Source: Paenibacillus hexagrammi (GTDB lineage Bacteria > Bacillota > Bacilli > Paenibacillales > NBRC-103111). From it: a DNA stretch of 64,000 nt. Below the pieces are notes generated by a model. That model made no database searches and was not told the origin of the DNA. It was given only the letters and a program-made list of their open reading frames with translations. The stretch lies in assembly GCF_021513275.1 (NCBI RefSeq), contig NZ_CP090978.1, positions 744,001 through 808,000 on the forward strand. Direction: 5' to 3'. A program made the translations under genes and the position numbers. The number at the start of each line of letters is the position of its first letter. The first letter of the stretch is position 1. Shown here piece by piece: positions 1 to 8,931 of the stretch.

Positions 1-312
1 ATCGGGTATCATGAAAGAGGTTGGAAGCAAGGGGAGAGAAAGACAAGATCTATGTATGTTAGAAGATTGTCATATATTAATCGATATAAAATGATTTATA
101 AAAATGATAATCTACTGATTTTAATAAAACATATAGCTCCTTTTTTATTCTACGAGATATTAAGCCTTATGTATTCTATATTTCTTGAACCTGGTTTACT
201 AAAAGCTTGGTTCGATTTTTATCGAAAAATTCCAGAATTAAAACTTAAAAGAAAAATGATACGAAGTAAACAACGAATAAGCGATAGCGAACTTTATTCT
301 TGGTTTATTTAG
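1..312 (+). CDS. Glycosyltransferase family 2, C-terminal end (5' end outside window)
   Basis: The reading frame is open from base 1 to the TAG at 310-312, so this is the last ~103 codons of a gene that starts before the window. The visible part contains HERGWKQGER followed by RYKMIYKND, then a hydrophobic stretch (LIKHIAPFLFYEILSLMYSI) and a basic tail ending in SDSELYSWFI. This is the usual C-terminal pattern of GT-A family 2 transferases with a membrane-associated tail, used for rhamnosyl or other sugar transfer in exopolysaccharide synthesis. The nucleotide-binding and DXD part is not visible, so the sugar specificity cannot be given. It is followed by a hairpin terminator and then a second GT2 gene. 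The internal ATG at 52 is not a convincing start because the conserved motif lies before it. Confidence 0.8.
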   Translation: MGYHERGWKQGERKTRSMYVRRLSYINRYKMIYKNDNLLILIKHIAPFLFYEILSLMYSIFLEPGLLKAWFDFYRKIPELKLKRKMIRSKQRISDSELYSWFI

Positions 313-315
313 AAG

Positions 316-350
316 AAGCGAATCTGTGATAAAGGATTTGCTTTTTTTTA
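316..350 (+). terminator. Rho-independent terminator after the first GT2 gene
   Basis: AGCGAATC (317-324) pairs with GATTTGCT (335-342, one G-T pair) and is followed by a run of eight T. It sits four bases after the stop codon and separates this gene from the promoter of the next one. Confidence 0.75.
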
Positions 351-372
351 TGTGATTTTCCCCTTTTCTACG

Positions 373-381
373 TGCTATAAT
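373..381 (+). promoter_or_regulatory. Extended -10 promoter for the glycosyltransferase / sugar transferase pair
   Basis: TGC followed by TATAAT at 376-381 forms an extended -10 box about 30 bases before the ATG at 411. No good -35 box is visible, which is common for TGn-type promoters. It follows directly after the upstream terminator, which supports a new transcript starting here. Confidence 0.5.
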
Positions 382-410
382 AAATAAATCAAATGTAAAT
401 GAGGGTATCC

Positions 411-1276
411 ATGGATTTAAGCATTATTATTGTCAATTATAATACTAGGGAACTCACTATAAATTGTATTGAATCGGTGCTTTCGTCGAATTTATCATAC
501 GATTATGAAATAATTCTTGTAGACAATGCTTCAACGGATCAAACTTTGGAAGCTGTTTCTAACCGTTTTAGCAGTGTAAATTGTATAGCTAATTCAGAAA
601 ATCTAGGCTTCTCCAAAGCCAACAATCAAGGTATTAAGTTCTCCAAAGGCCGTTACATTCTATTACTTAATTCTGACACAGTTGTTCAACCAGACACGCT
701 CGAGACAATGCTTCGCTTCATGGACGAACACCCTAACGTAGGCGCCAGCGGCTGTAAAATCGTCCTCCCTGACGGGTCTCTGGACAAAGCCTGCAAACGA
801 GGCTTCCCAACGCCTTCAGCATCCTTTTACTATGCTTTTGGTTTCTCTAAGCTGTTCCCGAACATTCCATATTTCAATCAATATCAGCTAGGTTATTTAG
901 ACCCGGATCAAGAGTATCCGATCGATTCTCTGGTCGGGGCATTCATGCTTGTGCGACGTGAAGCAATTGATCAAGTAGGAATGCTTGATGAGGAATTTTT
1001 ATGTATGGTGAAGATATAGACTGGTGTTATAGAATTAAAGAAGCGGGTTGGGAAAATTATTATTATCCGCGTACGAAGATCATACATTATAAAGGGGCAA
1101 GCAGCAGGAAAAAGCCCTTCAAGATTATTTATGAATTTCATCGGGCAATGATCTTGTTTCACCGAAAGCATTTTAGCAGTAAGTATGCTTGGCCTGTGAA
1201 TTGGATGGTGTATACTGGCGTTGGATTGAAGTTTATACTTTCACTTATGGCAAACAAACTACGTGTTTCGAGGTGA
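411..1276 (+). pseudogene. Glycosyltransferase family 2, split by a one-base frameshift
   Basis: The gene encodes a GT2 enzyme. The N-terminus MDLSIIIVNYN, then LVDNASTD and LLLNSDTVV (DXD-like), and the C-terminal MYGEDIDWCYRIKEAGW are all typical of dTDP-rhamnosyl and related transferases. Start ATG 411 is chosen because GAGGG at 401-405 lies six bases upstream; the ATG at 399 has no such site. The frame breaks at a run of five T (996-1000). One extra T would give the family sequence DEEFFMYGEDIDW and one continuous ~288-residue protein. The stop TGA at 1274-1276 overlaps the ribosome binding site of the next gene, so the two are co-transcribed. The break is either a sequencing error, a slipped-strand mutation, or a true loss. 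The family assignment is firm; the sugar is unknown. Confidence 0.8.
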
Positions 1277-1281
1277 TTTAT

Positions 1282-2688
1282 TTGATCCGCCAGAGCCAGC
1301 GTTTTCTAACTCAGTTATATGCGATTACAGATTTCATCTGTATTCAGCTCGTCTTTTTGTTTTCTTGGTGGCTCAAATTTAATAGTGGTTGGATACCCTT
1401 TGATGGTCCTTTGCCTTTTAAGCATTATATGCTGTGGAGTTTTATTTATGGGGCATTAGCTATAGGAATTAGTTATTTTGTTAATTTTTATACACCTAAA
1501 AGAAGAAAGCAATTTTCATTTGAGGTTTTTAAAATCGTTCAAGTTCATCTGCTTAGTTTGCTTTTGCTTTTGAGTATTTTATATATTTTCAAAGAAGTCG
1601 ATGTGTCCCGATCCTATCTGTTTCTGTTTCTTGTAAATAATATATTGGTCATTAGCTTTTACAGGTATATAATCAAGCTTTCTTTAAAGAACATGAGGCA
1701 AAAAGGCTATAACAAGCAATATGTATTAATTCTAGGGGCAGGATCATTAGGGCGTAAATTCTATACAAATCTTAAGAAGCATCCGGAATTGGGCTATGAG
1801 GTTGTGGGTTTTCTCGACGATTATCAGGAGAAGCACGATGCTTCATACTCTCACTACAAGCCGATTATCGGGAAGATTGATGAACTGCAAACAATTCTAA
1901 ACAAGCTTATTGTTGATGAAGTCATCATTGCTCTGCCTCTAGATGCACACAGGAAGTTTGGAACGATTATTAACGTATGTGAGAAAGCCGGCGTCAAAGC
2001 ATTAATTATTCCCGATTTCTATGATTTTCTTCCCTCTCGTCCATTCTTTGATAATTTTGCAGATATGCCTTTAATTAATGTGAGAGACATACCTCTTGAT
2101 GAACTGAGAAACAGGCTGTTGAAGAGAGCATTCGATATTGTTTTTTCTTCAATCGCGATATTCATTACATCACCTGTTATGGCCTTCATCTACATCGGTA
2201 TCAAAATCACCTCACCAGGCCCCGTTATCTTCAAACAAGAACGCGTAGGTCTGAACCGCAGGCGGTTCATGATGTATAAGTTCCGAAGTATGAAGATCAT
2301 GCCGGAGGGGGCGTCGGATACCCAGTGGACGGTCGAGAACGACCCGCGGCGGACGAAGTTTGGAGCCTTTTTACGCAAGACCAGCTTGGATGAGCTGCCT
2401 CAGTTCTTTAATGTTCTATTCGGACATATGAGTGTTGTAGGACCTAGGCCCGAGCGTCCATATTTCGTTGAACAGTTCAAGGAAGAAATACCGAAGTATA
2501 TGGTTAAACATCATATTAGACCTGGTATTACCGGATTAGCTCAAAGCAACGGATTAAGAGGCGATACGTCCATCGAAGAACGCATTAAGCACGACATTTT
2601 CTATATTGAGAATTGGACTTTTTTGTTTGATATCAAAATCATCTGGAAAACCATTGTCAACGGCTTCATCAATAAAAATGCATATTAA
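1282..2688 (+). CDS. Undecaprenyl-phosphate sugar phosphotransferase (WcaJ/CpsE-like)
   Basis: This is the priming enzyme that moves a sugar-1-phosphate from a nucleotide sugar to undecaprenyl phosphate at the membrane, the first step of exopolysaccharide repeat-unit synthesis. Four or five N-terminal membrane segments (about residues 10-140) are followed by a CoA-binding-like Rossmann domain (VLILGAGSLGRKFY). The C-terminal bacterial sugar transferase domain has KRAFDIVFS, ITSPGPVIFKQERVG, KFRSM, LRKTSLDELPQ, VGPRPERP and RPGITGLAQ. About 468 residues is the normal length for the family. Start TTG 1282 is preferred because GAGGTG sits six to eight bases upstream, at the end of the previous gene. 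Glucose is the commonest substrate in the family, but galactose cannot be excluded. Confidence 0.88.
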   Translation: MIRQSQRFLTQLYAITDFICIQLVFLFSWWLKFNSGWIPFDGPLPFKHYMLWSFIYGALAIGISYFVNFYTPKRRKQFSFEVFKIVQVHLLSLLLLLSILYIFKEVDVSRSYLFLFLVNNILVISFYRYIIKLSLKNMRQKGYNKQYVLILGAGSLGRKFYTNLKKHPELGYEVVGFLDDYQEKHDASYSHYKPIIGKIDELQTILNKLIVDEVIIALPLDAHRKFGTIINVCEKAGVKALIIPDFYDFLPSRPFFDNFADMPLINVRDIPLDELRNRLLKRAFDIVFSSIAIFITSPVMAFIYIGIKITSPGPVIFKQERVGLNRRRFMMYKFRSMKIMPEGASDTQWTVENDPRRTKFGAFLRKTSLDELPQFFNVLFGHMSVVGPRPERPYFVEQFKEEIPKYMVKHHIRPGITGLAQSNGLRGDTSIEERIKHDIFYIENWTFLFDIKIIWKTIVNGFINKNAY

Positions 2689-2761
2689 ATTTGCTTCGAC
2701 AGCATATTTCGTGGGCATCCTTCCCATACTGGTGTATATACTGGTACGGGGAGGTTTTTTT

Positions 2762-2887
2762 ATGATCGATCATGAAGATGCTTACCAAGAAGAGCACCTG
2801 TCCATTGGACGAGGCTTGATCGTCGGTGTGGTTTGCGGCTCCCTCATATGGGCTGCTATTATTGGCGGGATCGTGTACATGTGGTAA
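2762..2887 (+). CDS. Small single-span membrane protein, 41 aa
   Basis: ATG 2762 is preceded by GGGGAGG at 2748-2754, seven bases away, a strong ribosome binding site. The protein has an acidic N-terminus (MIDHEDAYQEEH) and one hydrophobic segment (GLIVGVVCGSLIWAAIIGGIV, written here as the region of residues 18-38). It lies 73 bases after the sugar transferase gene and just before a terminator, so it is probably the last gene of that transcript. I do not recognise a family. A small regulator or accessory peptide of the polysaccharide machinery is possible but unproven. Confidence 0.6.
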   Translation: MIDHEDAYQEEHLSIGRGLIVGVVCGSLIWAAIIGGIVYMW

Positions 2888-2910
2888 TTTAGGATCATCA
2901 ACATACAAAG

Positions 2911-2945
2911 AAGCTGCTTGGCTTTTGAAGCCGGAGCAGCTTTTT
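2911..2945 (+). terminator. Rho-independent terminator of the exopolysaccharide transcript
   Basis: AAGCTGCT (2911-2918) pairs with AGCAGCTT (2935-2942), with an inner GGCTT/AAGCC stem, and ends in five T. Confidence 0.85.
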
Positions 2946-3004
2946 GCCTGTTTGCAGGAGCAGAAAAGTAATCTGGAGTGGACTATACTGGATCGGACAG
3001 GAGT

Positions 3005-3009
3005 GCACT
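3005..3009. repeat. Left target-site duplication (GCACT) of the first IS21 element
   Basis: GCACT here matches GCACT at 5489-5493, directly outside the two inverted ends of the element. The right-hand flank is itself a GCACT-containing tandem repeat, so the match has some chance component. Confidence 0.65.
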
Positions 3010-3061
3010 TGTAACCGTCAAGTCCATTTGAGCATTTTTCGATAAATAAGTTTGAACAGTT

Positions 3062-3811
3062 TTAGCTGAAAATGGTCTGTCGATGCTTCAACCGATAGCT
3101 GTCCCCTTGGAGCTGGATGATTTCACTTTTATGCAGAATTCTGTCCAGGATTGCTGTGGTGATGGCAGGATCGCCTAGTAGCTCTCCCCAATCATCCGGA
3201 CCCTTATTGGAGGTCAAGATGATCGAGGATTGCCCATATAACTTGTTTATAAACTGAAAGAATAAGTTGGCTTCATAACGGTCCATGGCCATAAACATCA
3301 AGTCATCCATGATCACAAGTTGGGATCGGTATAGCCGTTTGAGCTTGGACCCAGAGACCCTTGATATGGTCTCCGTTTTCAATAATTGAATGAGACCGTC
3401 CATCGTAATAAAACTGACCCGGTACCCTTTTTTTCAATGCTTCCACGCCAAGACCTATGGCCAAATGGGTTTTTCCCACGCCCGGCGGCCCCAGAAAAAT
3501 TAGATTGTAGTTTTGCTCGAGCCAAAGTAGCTCTCTTAGTTGGTTAAACTGCCGTCTGCTGAGCGACTGCTGCTCCTCTAGCATGAAGTCGTCGAGCCTC
3601 TTAATCTCCGGAAACAGAGCCCAGCGAAACCGTTTGGCGAGTTGCTTTTCTTCGCGGCGGTTCATTTCGTACTGCAGGAGCCATTGCAAGAATTGGCGGC
3701 AGGTCCATTCCTTGGAGTCCGCTTCCATTAATGTTTGCTCGATGACCTGAGCCGCTTCCGTTAGATTGAGATTTCGTAGTGCTTGTCTAAGTCTACAGTC
3801 ACTTCATTCAT
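3062..3811 (-). pseudogene. istB: IS21 helper ATPase IstB, with two frameshifts
   Basis: IstB is the AAA+ ATPase that selects target DNA and stimulates the IstA transposase. The Walker A motif is visible (FLGPPGVGKTHLA) and so is a Walker B-like segment (LVIMDDLMFM) in the other frame. The gene should start with ATG 3811, whose ATGA overlaps the istA stop, a standard coupling. Two indels break it. One base is missing around 3787-3790, just after the sequence for MNEVTVDL. One extra A occurs in the minus-strand run of seven A (plus-strand T 3428-3434). Correcting both gives one ~249-residue protein, the family length. The A7 run would need a +1 shift, so it does not fit the -1 programmed frameshifting used by other IS families. 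Confidence 0.85.
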
Positions 3812-5370
3812 CGCTGTCCCCCCGTAAGAATGGCCTTGTAGGCGTCGAACTCCCGAATTTGGGGCTTGACTTTACGCTTGGACTGATCTTGATCGCTTAG
3901 CAGTTTTAGAGGAGCTTCTGAGGGAATTTCCGGTGGTCTCGGCCTCTTGTAATGCTCCACTGCATCAGCAAAGTCGGTTGCCCGATACAAACGGTGTTTG
4001 ATACAGTAACCCAAAGCCTTCGTTACAGCATCCGGCTCTGCGGGCTCCAAAGCACGCTGAATGAGCTGTAATTGGTCCCTAATGTACCGGGGCTTACGGT
4101 TGTAAATCTCGTTTAGGAAGGGGCTAGCCGCTGTTGGGTCTGGGAATGCTTCCGCTACGGTTTGGATGTAGGCTGCAATGCCCTTCGTTCGATCTCGTTT
4201 GTGATTGGTGTTCTGAACGAGTTGTCCATTGCCTGTGGCCAGTGGATGTTCGGCCAATAGTTGCCCGCTGTCCAGATCTCGAATCGCTAGGCGCCCCATT
4301 TCCGTAACCTGAATACTCACTTGCTTGTCTGTCCCGTCATAGGTTCCAAGCGGAACTGAATACCGGTTTCCTTCATACCAAATGGTGTTGTCCTTCCGAA
4401 CGGTCCTTGTTATACTTGGTGGTAGCGAGTTTATTTTTGTGTGGACCGGGCGGAGGTGCTCTTTTTCAAGAGCATAGACTTCGGCCGGTATTTTTTTAGT
4501 GGTGTGATGGATCTTGGCATTTCCCGTGCGATGGAGCCAAGCTACACAGTCTTCATTGAGCCTGTCTAGGTTAGCGAAGAGGCGATGCCTTGCGAAGTTT
4601 CGCTTTACATACTTGACTACATTTTCGATGCGGCCTTTACTTTCAGGATCTTGTTTCCTGCACATTCGGATTCGAAAATCCCGCTGCTTAACATAACTTG
4701 CAAACTCATGCGTGAATAACAAATCTCCATGATTCTCGCTGGTAAGAAGCAGATGGTCCTGGTCGTAAACAATCTCCTGCGGGATCCCACCGAAGAATGC
4801 GAACGCTTCCTCATGCATATCCACCACATCCTTCGTAGTAAAGGGACGGTCCAACCACTGTACATATTTATGCCTGGAATGGGACAAGACGAATCCCATG
4901 AACCACAACCGCACCAAATTTCCCTGAAGATTCCGGAGCTTTGTTTCCCCGAAGTCTACTTGTAGCTGATAACCCGGAGGAGGATCTTGTACAGCCTCGT
5001 ATTGTCTGGCTTGCATGACTTTGGGGATGTTGTACTTTTTCCGAAGGTCCCTTACGTAGTTTCGCACTGTTCCCTCTGAAATGTTCTGCACCTGAAACCG
5101 TTCCTTGAGCCAGTCGTGAATTTGAGCAGCCGACAGGTCGGGATATTCCCGCAACCATTGTAGAATGGACGATTCATATCCATCTAACTTCTTTTGTCTA
5201 GTCTCCAGTTGTTCCAAATATTTACTAAATTCATCTGGATTCATTTCCAAGAACTTGTACACCGTATTTCTGGATACCTCTAGCTTTCGTGCAATTTGTG
5301 TGATCTTTAAGCCCTGCTCCTTCATTCCGAGTATGGAGAAGTACATATGCCACCTCTCTAAGCGCCTCAT
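3808..5370 (-). CDS. istA: IS21-family transposase IstA
   Basis: The 520-residue product is full length. An N-terminal helix-turn-helix (GLKITQIARKLEVSRNTVYKF, about residues 20-40) is followed by an RNase H-fold catalytic domain. The acidic triad is visible as the first Asp in QVDFGE, the second in IVYDQD and the Glu in SKGRIENVVKYVK. The C-terminal beta-barrel region follows (YSVPLGTYDGTDKQV). IstA cuts and joins the element ends during transposition. The stop overlaps the istB start by four bases. No break is seen in this gene. Confidence 0.93.
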   Translation of the reverse strand: MRRLERWHMYFSILGMKEQGLKITQIARKLEVSRNTVYKFLEMNPDEFSKYLEQLETRQKKLDGYESSILQWLREYPDLSAAQIHDWLKERFQVQNISEGTVRNYVRDLRKKYNIPKVMQARQYEAVQDPPPGYQLQVDFGETKLRNLQGNLVRLWFMGFVLSHSRHKYVQWLDRPFTTKDVVDMHEEAFAFFGGIPQEIVYDQDHLLLTSENHGDLLFTHEFASYVKQRDFRIRMCRKQDPESKGRIENVVKYVKRNFARHRLFANLDRLNEDCVAWLHRTGNAKIHHTTKKIPAEVYALEKEHLRPVHTKINSLPPSITRTVRKDNTIWYEGNRYSVPLGTYDGTDKQVSIQVTEMGRLAIRDLDSGQLLAEHPLATGNGQLVQNTNHKRDRTKGIAAYIQTVAEAFPDPTAASPFLNEIYNRKPRYIRDQLQLIQRALEPAEPDAVTKALGYCIKHRLYRATDFADAVEHYKRPRPPEIPSEAPLKLLSDQDQSKRKVKPQIREFDAYKAILTGGQR

Positions 5371-5488
5371 ATCTCTTCCTCACCCTAATCTTTATGATCT
5401 AAGATGATTTTAATAGGGTGGGGTATGAGATGGAAAGAGTGTTCATTCTTATTTGTTGTTTTCTGTTGACTCCATTTTACCGGTTACA

Positions 5489-5545
5489 GCACTGCACTGA
5501 CTCTGACTGACTGACTGCACTGACTGCACTGACTGCACTAGATCA
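5489..5545. repeat. Short tandem repeat of GCACTGACT-type units, IS21 target region
   Basis: The sequence consists of GCACT, TGACTGAC and GCACTGACT units repeated about six times, and its first five bases are the right target duplication of the IS. From 5546 to 5843 there is no gene. That stretch holds AGATC-containing short repeats around 5540-5590 and the upstream region of the lipoprotein gene, with a TTGACT at 5810-5815 but no matching -10 box. Confidence 0.7.
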
Positions 5546-5843
5546 CACTAACACAGGCTTACACTAGATCAATCTAGCTCTCTAGATCCACACAGAAAGG
5601 TTCAATCCAAAGACTCCTTAACATTATTCTAAATCCCCAAGCTGAATTGCGTTGCGAGCTGTGTGAATGACATTACAGGCCTAAAGCTGCAGCATTAATT
5701 AGAGGCAATGTTGTCACAGCCTGCGGCAACAACCCTGTCCCGAACTTTTCCTAGCCAAGCCCCAACTCGTCTGCATAATCGTCCAAGTCCCCTCATATGC
5801 ATGTACTAATTGACTTTAATTTGAGTTGTGAGGGGATGATGGG

Positions 5844-7142
5844 ATGCGCCGCGTCACATGGATGGTAGCCGTTATGATGTGCTTAGCAGTAGTTCTCGCA
5901 GGGTGCGGAATGGGGAAGAAGGATGCAGGCTCGATTGTAAAGGATTTGGATCATGTCATTAGCAAGCAAAGCAGTTATCAGGCGTCTGGGAACATGATCT
6001 TACATACGGGTCAACAGCCTCAAGAGTATCAGGTGGAAGTGGCGTATTCGCCGGAGCATTTCTACAGAATTGCTTTGACGAATGCTTCTAAAGATATTAC
6101 GCAGATTGTGCTTCGGAATGAAGAAGGTGTGTTTGTATTGACGCCTCATCTGAAGAAAAGCTTCCGCTTCCAAAGCGATTGGCCGGAGAATCAAGGTCAG
6201 GTGTATTTGTTCCAATCATTGGCGAAGAGCATTATTGCAGATAAGGAGCGCCAGTTCACGACGGAGAATGAAGCGTATGTGTTTGATGTAGCGGCGAATT
6301 ATCAGAATGAGATGCTGGCCCGCCAAAAGATTTGGCTGGATAAGAAGAATCTAGCACCGCAGCAGGTGCAGGTGTCGGATGCGAATCAGAATGTGATGGT
6401 GCAGGTGAATTTCACGAAGTTTGAGTTTGATGCGAAGTTTGATAAGGATTATTTCCAAATGGAGCGCAATATGACGGCTTGGGACGCGCAGACGCTGCCG
6501 ACAATGGGCGATGTGGCGGTATCAGATGGCGACCAGGATGCATCCGGTAAGTCGGCTATGGATCAAAATCTGACGGCAACCGGCGGGCAGTCTGATCAAG
6601 CTTCCGGCCAAGGTGGCAAGGGAACGGGCACAGCAGGTACAGCAAAAGGCCAAGTAGCAGCCAATGGAGGTAAGACAGACGGCAAGCAAGGTGATGCCAA
6701 TGACCAAACTGCAAGTACTGCAGGCCAAACGACAGGTAAGCAAGCCAACGCCAATGGTCAGGCAGCAGCCGGCCAAGACAGCAAGCAAACAGCCTCTGTC
6801 AAGCAAAGCATCGGGATTATCGAGCCTTCCTATCTCCCTAAAGATGTAGTGAAGCAGGACATTACGGATATGAAGCTTGGCGAGGATCCTGCGGTATTGC
6901 TCCGCTATAAGGGCAAATATAATTACTCGCTCATCGAGGTTGAGCCTCAAAGCAAAACCGTTTCCTTCCAACCAGGTGATATCGTGGATCTTGGTTTCAC
7001 TATCGCGGTGCTAACTGGTGATGATAAGAAGACGTTGACTTGGACGAATGATGGGGTAGAATTCCGACTGACTACAGGCGATCTTCCAGTCTCGGAAATG
7101 ATCAATATCGCAACTTCAGTGCAAGGCCAATCCGGAAAGTAA
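5844..7142 (+). CDS. LolA-like sporulation lipoprotein (YdcC family) with C-terminal extension
   Basis: The N-terminus is a lipoprotein signal with lipobox VLAGC, so the protein is probably tethered to the outer face of the membrane. Residues ~30-220 resemble the LolA/YdcC-type lipid-binding fold ([43 protein letters not shown]). A low-complexity Gly/Gln/Ala/Lys linker (~225-310) joins it to a C-terminal domain of about 110 residues. In B. subtilis ydcC lies directly before alr-ndoAI-ndoA, the same order as here with one gene interposed, which supports the assignment. YdcC is a sporulation-associated lipoprotein of poorly known function. Start ATG 5844 has GAGGGG eight bases upstream. Confidence 0.8.
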   Translation: MRRVTWMVAVMMCLAVVLAGCGMGKKDAGSIVKDLDHVISKQSSYQASGNMILHTGQQPQEYQVEVAYSPEHFYRIALTNASKDITQIVLRNEEGVFVLTPHLKKSFRFQSDWPENQGQVYLFQSLAKSIIADKERQFTTENEAYVFDVAANYQNEMLARQKIWLDKKNLAPQQVQVSDANQNVMVQVNFTKFEFDAKFDKDYFQMERNMTAWDAQTLPTMGDVAVSDGDQDASGKSAMDQNLTATGGQSDQASGQGGKGTGTAGTAKGQVAANGGKTDGKQGDANDQTASTAGQTTGKQANANGQAAAGQDSKQTASVKQSIGIIEPSYLPKDVVKQDITDMKLGEDPAVLLRYKGKYNYSLIEVEPQSKTVSFQPGDIVDLGFTIAVLTGDDKKTLTWTNDGVEFRLTTGDLPVSEMINIATSVQGQSGK

Positions 7143-7160
7143 TAGAGTTTGTCACAAGAA

Positions 7161-7195
7161 CTTCCATCCTGCATGAGCCGGATGGAGGTTTTTTT
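7161..7195 (+). terminator. Rho-independent terminator after the lipoprotein gene
   Basis: CTTCCATCC (7161-7169) pairs with GGATGGAGG (7180-7188) and is followed by seven T. Confidence 0.88.
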
Positions 7196-7203
7196 GTTAT
7201 AAT
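7195..7203 (+). promoter_or_regulatory. Extended -10 promoter of the SEC-C gene
   Basis: TGT plus TATAAT (7198-7203) begins inside the T-run of the previous terminator. This is why the ATG at 7202 cannot be the start of the next gene. Confidence 0.55.
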
Positions 7204-7243
7204 GAACTATTGTAGAAGTAGAGAAGGAGTAGGTAAACAAGTT

Positions 7244-8749
7244 ATGACTGAAAATGTTGGACATGTTGAGTGGGAAGAGCAAGTACTGTTTTGGAAAAAT
7301 GAAGTGGATCTGTTTGCCCGTCATCTGCACGAAGAAGGAAAGCTAAAGGCAGACACCGTGGACAAGCATGTGGATCGTATGTTTTTCTTCACAGAGGCTT
7401 TTTTGGCTCAATATGATATTCCATATTCCAAGCTGGACGGAGAGACGGTAGTAGATTTTTTAGGACATTTTTATATTCGCAAGGTGATGGGAAGTACGAG
7501 AACGGAAGTAACGAACTATGTATCATCTCTGAAAAGATGGGCGCAATTTTTGCAGCAGGAAAGCAAAATTTCGTCAGAGCAGTATCAGGATGTTGTGCGG
7601 GTTTGCAAGCATAAAGACTACTTCCTAAACCGTCATGATGCCTATACAGGAGCATCGGAAGAATGGGAGTATGAAGAGTGGCTCAATAGCAACAGCCTTG
7701 AGGCTTATTTGGAGCAGCAAGAACAAGAAGAGGCACAGGTTGAAACCGTAGAAGTTTCTTTTTCTGTAGATCAGAGCCTGCTGACGATGTGGAGGCAAGC
7801 AAAAGCGCCTATACCTCCGATGATAAGGGATTTTCAACTGTTCTTACAGGAGCTAGGAGAAGCCGGCAAGATCAAGCTGACTGAGGCCAGACAGCATTTG
7901 CCGCGTAAGTTTTGGAAGCAGCTCGACGAGAAGCTGGGCACAGGTTGGTTTTATAAGCAGACGCTGAATCAAGAGGATATCCCTGTATCACAGTTTATGT
8001 ATCAAGCGGCTCTTCAGTTAGGGTTATTCACGGTATCCAAGCAGCAGGGTTTAGCTACGGAGCATGTGAATCGTTATCTAGCTCTTAAGGAAGAGGAGCA
8101 ACTGGCCCTATTGCTCGATGCCTTATGGAATAAAGTCGATTGGGAGAGCCTGCAGCAAAGTCAGATGCAAAGCGTTGATTCAGACAGCATTAATATTACT
8201 CAAGAATCAAGGCAAGAGATAGCGGGAATTCTAGCTGCCTGGCCGGTTAACGAGAATCAAGATGCATATAGTGATTGGATGCAAAATAAGTTAAAGGGAC
8301 AGCTATCGCAAGGTTCCTCAGATGTATTTCTCCATACGGTTGCACTTATCTTGGTTCGTTTTGAGCTCATTTCTGCTGAATTTCCGCAGCCTAATGAAAT
8401 TAAGTATGCATTTGAAAGAACGCCGAAGCTCATGGCTGTCACTCAAGCAGGGCATCAAGTGTTTGGGTATTGGGGTAATGGAAGTGTGGATACGAAGATT
8501 GACGAAGAAACAGTTGTACTGACAAGTACTAGTACGGTATCAGCTCCCGTAAGTGCTCAGGTCTCGACTTCTGCTCGAACTCAACCTTTTACGGTCTTTG
8601 GATCACAGACGCAGTCACGTGTTCTGACACAATCGCGAAGACGTACCGTCCATCATATCAAAATGCCAATCCGCGTCGAACCGACTCCGGGTCGCAATGA
8701 TCCGTGCTCATGCGGCAGCGGCAAGAAGTATAAGAAGTGCTGCTTGTAG
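7244..8749 (+). CDS. SEC-C motif protein of unknown function
   Basis: About 501 residues starting at ATG 7244; the in-frame ATG at 7202 overlaps the -10 box. The last residues, [16 protein letters not shown], form the zinc-binding SEC-C motif best known from the SecA C-terminus. The remaining sequence is helical and glutamine/glutamate rich (for example [12 protein letters not shown] around residue 165) and has no catalytic motif I recognise. Standalone SEC-C proteins are usually annotated as uncharacterised or ribosome/zinc associated. It sits between the ydcC-like gene and alr, interrupting the B. subtilis order. It has its own promoter, so it is probably not part of either neighbouring transcript. 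Confidence 0.75.
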   Translation: MTENVGHVEWEEQVLFWKNEVDLFARHLHEEGKLKADTVDKHVDRMFFFTEAFLAQYDIPYSKLDGETVVDFLGHFYIRKVMGSTRTEVTNYVSSLKRWAQFLQQESKISSEQYQDVVRVCKHKDYFLNRHDAYTGASEEWEYEEWLNSNSLEAYLEQQEQEEAQVETVEVSFSVDQSLLTMWRQAKAPIPPMIRDFQLFLQELGEAGKIKLTEARQHLPRKFWKQLDEKLGTGWFYKQTLNQEDIPVSQFMYQAALQLGLFTVSKQQGLATEHVNRYLALKEEEQLALLLDALWNKVDWESLQQSQMQSVDSDSINITQESRQEIAGILAAWPVNENQDAYSDWMQNKLKGQLSQGSSDVFLHTVALILVRFELISAEFPQPNEIKYAFERTPKLMAVTQAGHQVFGYWGNGSVDTKIDEETVVLTSTSTVSAPVSAQVSTSARTQPFTVFGSQTQSRVLTQSRRRTVHHIKMPIRVEPTPGRNDPCSCGSGKKYKKCCL

Positions 8750-8792
8750 TGAGATAGGCAAGAGTTCATGCATGTCCCTGCACCAATGAGTG

Positions 8793-8822
8793 TTGACAGG
8801 TTTTCGCCGTAGGTATTAACAT
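8793..8822 (+). promoter_or_regulatory. Probable sigma-A promoter of alr
   Basis: A perfect TTGACA (8793-8798) is followed by TAACAT (8817-8822, spacing 18) or TATTAA (8814-8819, spacing 15). It lies 110 bases before the alr start and leaves a structured leader. Confidence 0.55.
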
Positions 8823-8833
8823 AGATTTATTGC

Positions 8834-8897
8834 TCCGACGGGGTTCGGAACAGGTAAGGGGAGGTCGCTCACAATGAGCCGGTCTTCCCTTGTCCTT
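8834..8897 (+). promoter_or_regulatory. Structured 5' leader of alr (two hairpins)
   Basis: The first hairpin is TCCGA (8834-8838) / TCGGA (8845-8849). The second is long: the arm at 8853-8871 (GGTAAGGGGAGGTCGCTCA) pairs imperfectly with 8875-8894 around a CAA loop. No T-run follows, so it does not look like a terminator. It could affect translation or RNA stability. No known riboswitch class is recognised. Confidence 0.45.
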
Positions 8898-8931
8898 TGC
8901 TAATGAGAATGGGTATAAGAGGTGAACGTCG

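Larger units (their letters stand above)
3010..5488 (-). mobile_element. IS21-family insertion sequence (copy A)
   Basis: The element is about 2.48 kb and carries istA and istB in the usual order, read on the minus strand. Both ends carry the same inverted sequence: TGTAACCG at 3010-3017 and CGGTTACA at 5481-5488. Further in, related sub-repeats occur (AAATAAG followed by TGAACA), the multiple-repeat end structure known for IS21 elements. A 5-bp direct duplication, GCACT, flanks it. The target is a GCACTGACT tandem repeat just downstream of the exopolysaccharide transcript. istB is broken by two one-base indels, so the copy may be inactive unless these are sequence errors. Confidence 0.9.

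Noticed and set aside
3428-3434. Programmed frameshifting in istB at the minus-strand A7 run
   Set aside because: The downstream frame needs a +1 shift, not the -1 shift of A6G-type signals, and a second indel near the istB start also has to be corrected; simple mutation or base-call error fits better.
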